Source: Vibrio penaeicida (GTDB lineage: Bacteria > Pseudomonadota > Gammaproteobacteria > Enterobacterales > Vibrionaceae). Taken from it: DNA of 64,000 nucleotides. The notes below the pieces were generated by a model. It was not told the DNA's origin, did not search any database, and worked only from the letters and a program-made list of their open reading frames with translations. Every line of letters starts with the position of its first letter. The first letter of the stretch is position 1. Both the position numbers and the translations under genes were made by a program. Positions 25,315-33,470 of this stretch are shown here, piece after piece. The DNA lies in assembly GCF_019977755.1 (NCBI RefSeq), contig NZ_AP025144.1, forward strand, positions 1,364,001 through 1,428,000, in the 5' to 3' direction.

Positions 25315-26286
25315 ATGATGAAATTGACTCATTTACTTGCTAGTGCCGCACTCGTTTCAGCAGTGTCGGCGCATGCTAGCGATTACACGCTGTCTTTGTT
25401 GGATTTTAATTCCACAATAGACAACGGCGACATCGTTTTTGCCCCATTTAAAAATACCACACGTGGCACGGGTTACGTTTGGTTTAGAGATTATGAATAC
25501 GACTATCGGCTCCCTGTTGCTGGAGAGTATCGAACTAAAACAATAACGGTCAGCTTTGTTCCGAGAAGTGTTCAGAGCGGAGAATTTACAACTTTTGCTC
25601 GGGAAAACAACATCCGGCCAAACAGAAAGACCATCGTTCCTGACGATGCAATTCTTTGTCAGCCTACTCAAGCGTTAACCGACTTGCTTACCACATTTGA
25701 GTACTCGTCTGTGTCAACACGTCAACCTGGTTACCCTAAATTGTGTAGCTTAGTGATTCGTTACAACACCAGCTCAGCCAAAGAAGCTCAATTACTTGAA
25801 CTTATCGATACTAAGCAGTTAATGCATGCAAAGTTTTCTTTGTCAGACCCTGCTGATCAGCCTGCACCTGGTGTGTTCATCGAAGTACCAAGTATTGTCA
25901 ATCAGTTGGTTGAACAAAAGGTACTGGAACACGATCTACCATTGCCAACTGAACCACCAGTACAACCAGACCCACCAGTGTCATCTGAGCCAACATCAGG
26001 CGAACAAGGGGAAACCAGTCCCCCTCATGTCGATATTGGATGGTATGGATTGAGTCAAGGTATTAACTTTTACTCTTCACATGTCGATCCGACTTTGTTT
26101 GGCTTTGATGTTGGAACAACTATAGACAAGTCGCTGCTGTTTCAACGTTGGACGCAGTTCATAGATCTCTTCTTAGTGGTAGACGAGCAGCCTGGATACT
26201 GGGTTATTCCAGAAAAAGCAGCATCGGAAAAGATCGTTATTTCAGAGCCTATGCCTTCAACCCCGTTCGTTGAGGTTATGTACTGA
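25315..26286 (+). CDS. Exported protein with proline-rich linker, unknown family
   Basis: 323 residues from the ATG at 25315 (AAGGA 7 bases upstream). The signal peptide ends at SAHA (about residue 21), and mature SDYTLSL follows. The N-terminal part (22-205) is beta-rich with one Cys pair (C115, C144). A Pro/Glu-rich linker (about 208-237, PTEPPVQPDPPVSSEPTS) leads to a C-terminal piece of about 85 residues (GWYGLSQGINFYSSHVDP...). The linker suggests a protein spanning the periplasm or joining two domains. No known domain was recognised. It is followed 6 bases later by the cytochrome gene. Confidence 0.8.
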   Translation: MMKLTHLLASAALVSAVSAHASDYTLSLLDFNSTIDNGDIVFAPFKNTTRGTGYVWFRDYEYDYRLPVAGEYRTKTITVSFVPRSVQSGEFTTFARENNIRPNRKTIVPDDAILCQPTQALTDLLTTFEYSSVSTRQPGYPKLCSLVIRYNTSSAKEAQLLELIDTKQLMHAKFSLSDPADQPAPGVFIEVPSIVNQLVEQKVLEHDLPLPTEPPVQPDPPVSSEPTSGEQGETSPPHVDIGWYGLSQGINFYSSHVDPTLFGFDVGTTIDKSLLFQRWTQFIDLFLVVDEQPGYWVIPEKAASEKIVISEPMPSTPFVEVMY

Positions 26287-26292
26287 TTTTCT

Positions 26293-27513
26293 ATGCCTTT
26301 TCTTATTACCTACTTAAGTTGTATGTGGGTTCGTTGCGTTCTAGTTTCCTTGCTAGGCGCAACGTTTTTACTGTCTTTCAATGGATACGCTCTTGAGTTG
26401 GATAATCGCACTTACAAAACGGCGATTGAGCAAGAATGCCATGGCTGCCATTTTGATAACCGAATGAAACCCGTCGGAACGTTGCCAAATGGTTCTCGAA
26501 AATGGACAGATCAAAAGTGCGTGGCGTGCCATACAGAAATTGACGAAATAGCGTACAACTACAGAAATAAGATCTCAGATCCACGATACGTCGCACTTCC
26601 AGTGAAGGACAAACGTCTTGAATCTATGGAGAAATACCCCCTTTCTTATTTACATGCACCCATATGGCCGATGTTTGAAAAACAAACGGTCAGAGTTAAC
26701 CGAAAAACGTTAGTCAAATTCCTCAACGCCCCACATGGTACCTGTGACGGCAATAGCTGCAATGCCCCTAAAATGATGGCTTACACCAATATTTCTGAAG
26801 ATGAAGTGATAGCGATCAATGAGCATTTGGGCGCTATACCCAATGAATCGGATTTGGAGGTGAAAGGCTCGATAAAGAAGGGAGAGGCGTTGTTTAAACA
26901 GAGTTGTTCTATGTGTCATGGCAATAGCCAGTTATCAGGCTATAACGCGAATGCGATGAGTTTGTTTTCTGCAGATTGGATCCACCAATATGCCAATGGT
27001 AAGGCGGTGGAAGGGAGAAGCATGCCCAAACTGCCAATCTCTCGTCGCGATGCTCATGACCTTTATGCTTATTTTCAACACTCACGTTCTGAAAATGAAG
27101 AAGCCTTAGCCAAGGCTGTTTCGCAAGTATCGGCTGATTTCGAACAACTTCCCACAGGGAGCATTCCGCCTAAAGCGCTGAACTATATATGGAACCGTTT
27201 ATGGCGAGATACGGGCTGTGTGCATTGTCATGGTATTGAGGGAAGGGCGAAAGAGGTGTTTAACATGGCTGGCAAGGAGCATATAGAGCAGTGGCTAAGT
27301 GAAAACGACCCGAGCATTTTGTACCAACGGTTGGCTATACGGGAAAAAGAGAAAGAGTTTGGTATGGGAGCGACTCCAGCAGGGATGCCTGCAACGGGGC
27401 GCCCACTACCTAAACCACTCATTAAATTACTGGGTATCTGGATAAAGTCTGGTTGCCCAAATGAAAAGAACGAAAATATTTGCAAGGAAAAATGGAATCA
27501 CCATGCGCAATAA
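26293..27513 (+). CDS. Exported c-type cytochrome with four CXXCH motifs
   Basis: A 406-residue protein with an N-terminal hydrophobic signal (about 11-34). There are four haem-binding motifs: CHGCH (49-53), CVACH (76-80), CSMCHG (205-210) and CVHCHG (309-314). The first pair is close together like a dihaem unit; the last two each begin a class I cytochrome c-like fold, with downstream Met residues (RSMPKL, GMPATGRPLP) as possible axial ligands. A further CDGNSC (151-156) lacks the His. The start has no clear ribosome site and MWVRC at 26323 is possible. It presumably transfers electrons in the periplasm for its three exported neighbours. The last 11 bases overlap the next gene. Confidence 0.88.
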   Translation: MPFLITYLSCMWVRCVLVSLLGATFLLSFNGYALELDNRTYKTAIEQECHGCHFDNRMKPVGTLPNGSRKWTDQKCVACHTEIDEIAYNYRNKISDPRYVALPVKDKRLESMEKYPLSYLHAPIWPMFEKQTVRVNRKTLVKFLNAPHGTCDGNSCNAPKMMAYTNISEDEVIAINEHLGAIPNESDLEVKGSIKKGEALFKQSCSMCHGNSQLSGYNANAMSLFSADWIHQYANGKAVEGRSMPKLPISRRDAHDLYAYFQHSRSENEEALAKAVSQVSADFEQLPTGSIPPKALNYIWNRLWRDTGCVHCHGIEGRAKEVFNMAGKEHIEQWLSENDPSILYQRLAIREKEKEFGMGATPAGMPATGRPLPKPLIKLLGIWIKSGCPNEKNENICKEKWNHHAQ

Positions 27514-28879
27514 AATCGTAAACACCCTTATTCAGTGCTTATTGCTGATATCTGTCTTCAACAGTGGCGTGACCGCCGCTCCCATAGACCCTTCATTAAA
27601 AAATGTAGAAGCCGAATTTCCCGCAGATATTCTGCATAAGTTTTACCTTTACGGTGATACCGTAGACGCAAATCTAGTGTGGTTTGTGCCTAAATTTGGT
27701 TCGATCGCACGAGATAACACTGGGTTTAATCAACCAGAGTTCGATATCGGCAGTGCTTATAGTGAACATCCTAATTATTTCCCAGGAGAGGAGCTGGTTT
27801 GGTTCAGTGGCGCGTTTGATACGAGAGGATTTGAAAAAGATATTGAGCATTTGTCTCAGGTCGCGTCTCAAAAAGGGTATCGAATCTTAGCGGCACAACC
27901 CAAAGCTGCTGAGACGTATTTTGTGGTTGATGGTGTCGACGTACAAAGTTTAGATTTGGATTGTTCTGAAAGCATTAGTACGTCATATGGGGATTTTCCA
28001 ATTTGCTATGTTTTCGATCAGCAAGGCCAAAAGCACCCCGCGGAATTTGTAGCAAAGTTAGAATCGACGCTGCCAGAAAACACTATGAGTGATTATGTCG
28101 GTTTTAGAGGAATAACGGTCCCTTATTGGAAGGACACATTAAAAGACCTAATGGGGTACGGCTTAGCGATCAATGACCCCTTCGTGGGACAAAACTGGGA
28201 CGATAAAATTCAGGTAGTGACAGTGTGGGAGCTAGACACACACTACAATCGACCTAGAGCGCGAATCAACATCAATTGGCCAGATCTGGTACATCGTTTT
28301 ATTGAGTTTCAAAAAGCACACCCTGCGTTACTCACGGTGAGTGACATCAAACACCAAATAAATTCATGGGTTAGAGTTGCTCTCGCGACACAAAATGCCC
28401 CTTTTTATCTCCACACATTCAGTGCAAACAATGATGTTAACTTGATTACTGATGCCGTATATAAAGTGTTGAGCAAGAGAAGGCTGTTTGTTCCTCAGTG
28501 GGTGTTCACACGACCACCAATCAAGACGAATGTTTCGTCAAATGCCACTCGCAGTGAAAAGCGCTTGGTACCTATTGCTAATGGTGGGATTACGTTTTTT
28601 GTACCCGCGACGATAACAGTCAAACCAGAACTAAGATTTGCGATTAATCGTTCAGCGGCAAACCAGCCAAGACAAGACATTGATTTGCACTATGGTCCAA
28701 GTGTCCTTACCCTCAACCCACAAACTAATATGTACATTGAGTGCTTACATGGTGGGTGGAATTTACCTGTTAGATGGGCACGTACCTCTGCGTGTTTGGA
28801 TACCCATTCCGATAACCAAGCTCGCCCACGTATTGGTTTAGAGGCGATGAAGAAGTTTATGCCCTCCTCGTTGAGGTAA
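27503..28879 (+). CDS. Exported protein of unknown family, paralogue B of the cytochrome operon
   Basis: 458 residues from the ATG at 27503, which overlaps the cytochrome stop (27511-27513) and so is translationally coupled. The signal peptide ends near GVTA, and mature APIDP follows. It aligns by eye with the protein at 23903: FYLYGDT...LVWFVPKFG, SGAFDTRG, YFVVDGVD, Cys pair 154/168, WELDTHYNRPRARININW, and the C-terminal pair C414-x16-C431 enclosing GGW-x-LPVRW. It lacks the EF-hand-like loop of paralogue A. The family is not recognised. Duplication and divergence around a cytochrome suggest a heteromeric periplasmic assembly. Confidence 0.85.
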   Translation: MRNKIVNTLIQCLLLISVFNSGVTAAPIDPSLKNVEAEFPADILHKFYLYGDTVDANLVWFVPKFGSIARDNTGFNQPEFDIGSAYSEHPNYFPGEELVWFSGAFDTRGFEKDIEHLSQVASQKGYRILAAQPKAAETYFVVDGVDVQSLDLDCSESISTSYGDFPICYVFDQQGQKHPAEFVAKLESTLPENTMSDYVGFRGITVPYWKDTLKDLMGYGLAINDPFVGQNWDDKIQVVTVWELDTHYNRPRARININWPDLVHRFIEFQKAHPALLTVSDIKHQINSWVRVALATQNAPFYLHTFSANNDVNLITDAVYKVLSKRRLFVPQWVFTRPPIKTNVSSNATRSEKRLVPIANGGITFFVPATITVKPELRFAINRSAANQPRQDIDLHYGPSVLTLNPQTNMYIECLHGGWNLPVRWARTSACLDTHSDNQARPRIGLEAMKKFMPSSLR

Positions 28880-28885
28880 ACAATG

Positions 28886-28918
28886 ACGGCATGCAGGTAA
28901 ATGATTGCATGCCGTTTT
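28886..28918 (+). terminator. Terminator of the cytochrome operon
   Basis: A 10-bp perfect stem ACGGCATGCA / TGCATGCCGT with a 10-base loop and TTTT tail, between the convergent operon end and the VOC gene. Confidence 0.85.
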
Positions 28919-28927
28919 ATACCTCAA

Positions 28928-29293
28928 TTAATCGACTCTCTCTAACAACTCAATTAGATTGCCAAAAGGATCGCGGAAATCAAAACGCTTCATGCTAGGT
29001 ATTTGAACGCTTTTGTTGATGATGAAATCATGGGTTTCTAATGTCTTTCTCCACATATCAAGATCACTGACTTCGTAGGCAATATGAGCAGACGTATATG
29101 CGCGAAAGTTTTCATTTTCAATCGCAAAATGAATGGCAATGTCGCCAAGGCGTAACCAAAAGCTGCCATTACCTTCTAGCGTATTTGGTTTTGTCACTTG
29201 CCTGAGTCCGAGCACGTTACAATAGAAAGCTTTTGCCTCTTCTTGAGCACCACTCGGAATTGTAATTTGGATATGATTGATGGCTTTTAACAT
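28928..29293 (-). CDS. VOC-family (glyoxalase/bleomycin-resistance fold) protein
   Basis: A 121-residue single VOC domain: INHIQITIPSGAQEEAKAFYCNVLGL at the start, FWLRLGDIAIHFA in the middle and FDFRDPFGNLIELLE at the end. Metal ligands are probably H7 and E116. Family members are isomerases, dioxygenases or epimerases; the reaction cannot be assigned. It reads in the same direction as mmsA but about 118 bases downstream of it, and may be carried on the same transcript. Confidence 0.88.
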   Translation of the reverse strand: MLKAINHIQITIPSGAQEEAKAFYCNVLGLRQVTKPNTLEGNGSFWLRLGDIAIHFAIENENFRAYTSAHIAYEVSDLDMWRKTLETHDFIINKSVQIPSMKRFDFRDPFGNLIELLERVD

Positions 29294-29410
29294 TGTTTTC
29301 TCGTTGGATTAAACTGAGATGGATCTGATGAGGGATAGAGCGAGCTCTATTTATAAAGGAGGTGCCCTACGCCACAATCACGGGGGGAGAAAGCAGCGCA
29401 GAGCAAATTT

Positions 29411-30922
29411 TTAATCCATTGTCGGCATAATGAAATCACTTTTGTGCTTCTCAAGTCGAACACTTGTTGGCCAGCGTGTGGTAACTGTTTTCATTCTGGT
29501 ATAAAAACGCACGCCATCATTGCCGTGTACGTTCAAAGGTCCAAATATTGAGCGTTTCCATCCACCAAAACTGTGGAATGCCATTGGAACAGGAATCGGT
29601 ACATTAACGCCTACCATACCTGCCAAGACATCCTCACTGAATTGTCTTGCGGTTTCACCGTCACGAGTGAAAATGGCGGTACCATTACCGTATTCATGGG
29701 TATTAATGAGTTCAAGTGCGGTTTGATAATCGGGCACGCGAACAACCGACAAAACCGGACCAAAAATTTCTTCCTGATAAATGGTCATGTCTGGCGTAAC
29801 ATGGTCGAAAAGTGTAGGACCGACAAAAAATCCATTTTCATGTCCTTCGACACTGCAGCCTCTGCCATCTATCGTGAGCTCGGCTCCTTGGGCTTCACCC
29901 GAATCGATGTACCCAATGATTTTTTGTCGATGTTCTGCGGATATGACTGGTCCCATGTCGTTTTCTTTACCATCTACCAGCCCAGGTCCCACACGCATAG
30001 CCGCTATTTTGTTCGTTAGCCCTTCAATTAGCGCGTTTGCAGTCTCATCACCAACTGCGACAACCACTGAAAGCGCCATGCAACGTTCACCCGCTGCGCC
30101 AAACCCAGCACCGAGAATGGCACCTGTTGCCATATCCATGTCAGCATCTGGCATCAGAATACAGTGGTTTTTTGCTCCGCCAAGTGCCTGACAACGCTTT
30201 CCATGAGCTGAAGCTGTCGAGTAAATGTATTCAGCAATAGGAGTAGAACCAACAAAGCTAACGGCTTGTACAGACGAGTGAGTAAGCAACACATCGACGG
30301 CTTCTTTGTCTCCATTAACCACGTTGAATACGCCATCTGGTAGCCCTGCCTGTTTCAGTAACTCAGCCAGCATTAATGCAAGTGAAGGATCTTTTTCTGA
30401 AGGTTTTAGAACAAATGTGTTACCGGTCGCGATGGCTATAGGAAACATCCACATTGGGACCATCGCTGGAAAGTTAAAAGGTGTTATACCTGCACAAACG
30501 CCTAATGGCTGCATGATAGAGTGGCTGTCTACACCACTGCCGACGTTTGCCGAGCTTTCACCTTTTTGAAGATGTGGGATACCGCAGGCAAACTCGACCA
30601 CTTCCAGACCACGCGTTAACTCTCCCATGGCATCGGAAAATACTTTTCCGTGTTCATTGGATATCAATTCTGCGAGTGTGTGACTGTTTTCTTCAAGTAA
30701 TGTTTTGAATTTAAACATGACACGAGCTCGACGAAGTGACGGGGTTTTGGACCACGTTGGAAAGGCGTTAGCGGCAGCTTCAATAGCTTCTTCGACTTCC
30801 GATGCTAGGCTAAGTACTACCTGTTTGGTCTGCTGCCCTGTCGCAGGGTTATACACTTTCCCAAATCTATCGGTTTGGCTTTCTACGCGCTGCCCGTTAA
30901 TAAAATTGTTAATGGTTTCCAT
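29411..30922 (-). CDS. iolA: Malonate/methylmalonate-semialdehyde dehydrogenase (IolA/MmsA)
   Basis: A 503-residue CoA-acylating aldehyde dehydrogenase that converts malonate semialdehyde to acetyl-CoA and CO2, the final inositol step. Family marks are GVCAGITPFNFPAMVPMWMFPIA (around 141-163), SFVGSTPIAEYIY and the catalytic Cys281 in GAAGERCMALS. MmsA-type enzymes lack the usual general-base Glu and use CoA. AGGAG precedes the ATG, 30 bases after the fused iolC. A copy of the IolR-like operator lies 88 bases upstream within that gene, so it may also have its own promoter. Confidence 0.93.
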   Translation of the reverse strand: METINNFINGQRVESQTDRFGKVYNPATGQQTKQVVLSLASEVEEAIEAAANAFPTWSKTPSLRRARVMFKFKTLLEENSHTLAELISNEHGKVFSDAMGELTRGLEVVEFACGIPHLQKGESSANVGSGVDSHSIMQPLGVCAGITPFNFPAMVPMWMFPIAIATGNTFVLKPSEKDPSLALMLAELLKQAGLPDGVFNVVNGDKEAVDVLLTHSSVQAVSFVGSTPIAEYIYSTASAHGKRCQALGGAKNHCILMPDADMDMATGAILGAGFGAAGERCMALSVVVAVGDETANALIEGLTNKIAAMRVGPGLVDGKENDMGPVISAEHRQKIIGYIDSGEAQGAELTIDGRGCSVEGHENGFFVGPTLFDHVTPDMTIYQEEIFGPVLSVVRVPDYQTALELINTHEYGNGTAIFTRDGETARQFSEDVLAGMVGVNVPIPVPMAFHSFGGWKRSIFGPLNVHGNDGVRFYTRMKTVTTRWPTSVRLEKHKSDFIMPTMD

Positions 30923-30952
30923 AGTTTTTCTCCTGATAAGTTAGCGCATAAG

Positions 30953-32896
30953 TTAGGAATTTCGCTGCTGCCAAACTGATATAAGCTGGTGGTAGTTACT
31001 TTTTACTTTTGAAATAAACGTTTCATCGTCTATTTCACACTTTAGCCACTGTTTCGTGGGCTCTCCAAAGATGGAACGACCTACAGCAAATCCTTGTACA
31101 TTTTTACTTTGAGCAGCATCTCGGAATCCCTTTTCAAGTTGATCCAATGGTGCATCTAGCCCAAGTAAAACAATGCCACGGCAATAGGGATCTTGCTGCT
31201 CAATAAGTTCATCGATGTCTTTCCAGCCTTGTTGATCTATCGATGGCAACTTCCACCAGTCGGGCTTTATTCCTAAGTCATAAAGCTGTGAAAGCGCTGA
31301 AGTATATAGCTGACTTTCTTCCTCGGGAGAGCATGGTGCTGAGTCTTTAGGTAAAATGATTTCCAACAGCAATTCATGCCCACTTTGACAGCAAGCTTGG
31401 TAGATCTCTTGTAGATCTCGCTGTTGTTGAAGTTTGAGAGACTGCTCGTCGTTTGGATGATAGAAAACTAAACATTTAACAATATGCTCTTGTGGCCAGT
31501 TCACAAGCTGGCTACCAATATTGCCATGCTCAAGCATGAGAGGGCGGGAGGAAGGCAGCTCTATAGGGCGGCCAATCCAAACCATCGAGTCATTATTCTC
31601 TTTGATCCCTGTTGCTTGATTCAAAACATGCTGACCAAAAGTGCTGTCACAGAGAATACCCGATTTACCTTGTAGCCCTGCTTCTTCGGTAGCTTGACGG
31701 TAAGCCTGCCAAATCAACGACTTAATGTAAGGGATAGTATCAAGTTCACGGTTAGCTTCTCGCGCCATATCTGCGAACTGAGCCCTATGGTCAAACGCGA
31801 GGACGCAGATATCTTGCCATTCTCTTGCTCGCTTAGTGACGCGGTGGAGGTGATTTAGCTCGCGACTCACATCTGGGCGAGGAATATTTTCGGCGTGCGT
31901 AATGTAATAGTCGAGCTCGGCTTTTGTTGGCATAGCCGGAGCACAACCGTGTCGAGATACTACCAGAGCGCCACATGCGTTAGCGTAATTGCAGCTTTGC
32001 TCCCAAGATTCTCCGTTTAGATAACCACGCAACAGCCCCGACATAAAAGCGTCACCAGCGCCAAGCACGTTGAGGACATCCACTCTTACCCCTTTAACGG
32101 TAATACCTTCATCTAAGGTATCTGGAATGTCTGTGGTAAAGACACTGCAACCCATAGGACCACGCTTGCAGACCAACTCTGCTTTAGAGTAGTTTCGAAT
32201 CCTTTTTAATGCCTCTACGGTATCAGTGGATCCCCCTGCGATGTGAAATTCTTCTTCAGTCCCAACAATCAAATCAAAGTAGTGTAATACATCCTGAAGT
32301 GACTGGGTCACGCTATCTGATTCGATGAATCGAGTTTCACCATCACCTAAAGAGGTGAGCCCCCATAGAACAGGACGATAGTCGATATCCAATGCGGTTT
32401 TTACACCGTGTTTTCGAGCATAAGATAATGCAGTAAGCACGGCTTCACGTGAGTTGGGGTTTGAAAGGTGCGTACCAGTAATGGCTAAACAACGCGACGA
32501 TGCAATGTAACTCTCGGAGACATCATCTGGCGTAATCGCCATGTCAGCACAGTTATCACGGTAAAAGATAAGTGGAAAGGTGTCTTCGTCTTTTATGCCG
32601 AGTAAAACAAGCGCTGTGAGTCTGTCTTTGTCGGTGATTAAATGCGAAACATCCACCCCAGCACGAATCAATTCCTCTCTAACAAATCGACCCATATGCT
32701 CGTCACCCACTCGTGCCAACATGCCAGATTTTAGCCCTTGAATGGCAGTACCATAGGCGACATTTCCGGAAGAACCGCCTAAATACTTCGCAAATGTGGT
32801 CATGTCCTCTAAGCGAGATCCTATTTGATCGCCATATAAATCGACAGCCACTCTGCCCATGCAGATAACATCGAGCTTTTTATCTACTTCTTTCAT
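30953..32896 (-). CDS. iolC: Bifunctional IolC: deoxygluconokinase fused to DUF2090 aldolase
   Basis: A 647-residue fusion from the ATG at 32896 (AGGAG upstream; an in-frame extension to 32986 is rejected). The N-terminal half is a PfkB kinase: VICMGRVAVDLYGDQIG, GGSSGNVAYGTA and GAGDAF. From about residue 335 the DUF2090 domain begins (ICVLAFDHRAQF, GILCDSTFG, KCLVFYHP, DWWKLPS, VQGFAVGRSIF). This TIM-barrel domain is understood to be the 2-deoxy-5-keto-gluconate-6-phosphate aldolase in such fusions. The protein therefore duplicates both the stand-alone IolC and the IolJ-like aldolase of the other operon. Confidence 0.93.
   Translation of the reverse strand: MKEVDKKLDVICMGRVAVDLYGDQIGSRLEDMTTFAKYLGGSSGNVAYGTAIQGLKSGMLARVGDEHMGRFVREELIRAGVDVSHLITDKDRLTALVLLGIKDEDTFPLIFYRDNCADMAITPDDVSESYIASSRCLAITGTHLSNPNSREAVLTALSYARKHGVKTALDIDYRPVLWGLTSLGDGETRFIESDSVTQSLQDVLHYFDLIVGTEEEFHIAGGSTDTVEALKRIRNYSKAELVCKRGPMGCSVFTTDIPDTLDEGITVKGVRVDVLNVLGAGDAFMSGLLRGYLNGESWEQSCNYANACGALVVSRHGCAPAMPTKAELDYYITHAENIPRPDVSRELNHLHRVTKRAREWQDICVLAFDHRAQFADMAREANRELDTIPYIKSLIWQAYRQATEEAGLQGKSGILCDSTFGQHVLNQATGIKENNDSMVWIGRPIELPSSRPLMLEHGNIGSQLVNWPQEHIVKCLVFYHPNDEQSLKLQQQRDLQEIYQACCQSGHELLLEIILPKDSAPCSPEEESQLYTSALSQLYDLGIKPDWWKLPSIDQQGWKDIDELIEQQDPYCRGIVLLGLDAPLDQLEKGFRDAAQSKNVQGFAVGRSIFGEPTKQWLKCEIDDETFISKVKSNYHQLISVWQQRNS
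31010..31025 (-). promoter_or_regulatory. IolR-like operator inside the iolC 3' end
   Basis: TGAAATAAACGTTTCA (coding for ETFIS on the minus strand) is identical over 16 bases to the intergenic site at 33032. It lies 88-103 bases upstream of the mmsA/iolA start. Confidence 0.6.
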
Positions 32897-33031
32897 TCCC
32901 TGCTCCTGATATTTCGAACCCACTTGTATTTCGTACTCACCTACATCTATTAATGTCTTTCTTTGCCATGAAGCGAAGTAATACATTGAATCAATTTATG
33001 AATGAAAGTGGCATATCGCAAATACAAATTA

Positions 33032-33047
33032 TGAAATAAACGTTTCA
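33032..33047 (-). promoter_or_regulatory. IolR operator upstream of the fused iolC
   Basis: TGAAATAAACGTTTCA is a near-perfect palindrome with GAAA-N6-TTTC arms, 136 bases upstream of the fused iolC. The remaining gap to the chemoreceptor gene (33048-33470) is AT-rich and shows no gene; it must hold the chemoreceptor promoter. Confidence 0.65.
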
Positions 33048-33470
33048 TTTAATCTACATCTGAAATTTTTAAATCGCAAGAGTTTTGTTGTTTTTTTGAA
33101 CGGTTAAAAGGTCTTTTAACAAGGCTAAGACCTAAATTGAACTCGAGAGAAATGAATTGAGCTGAAAAGAAACGGAAAATTGGCGTTCTATCTGAACCTA
33201 ATTTTTTTTCTAAAGATGAATCTCAAGTGTCCGATAAATAAGAAATTAGTAAATAATCTAATTGAGTCAAAATATTGACAATGGTACGTACGTCATACCT
33301 GTTGGTGTATCGGATAAAATTCGCCATTAGATTGACGAATTAGCATGAAAAACTTAGTCCTCAGTCGCTAGTAATTTACTAATCCTGTTGATAGATTGTG
33401 CCTGTAAAATATTTGTTAACACCAACTCTTGGTTGTGACAAATACGAGTTTGCAAAAGGAGGTTGGGAAT

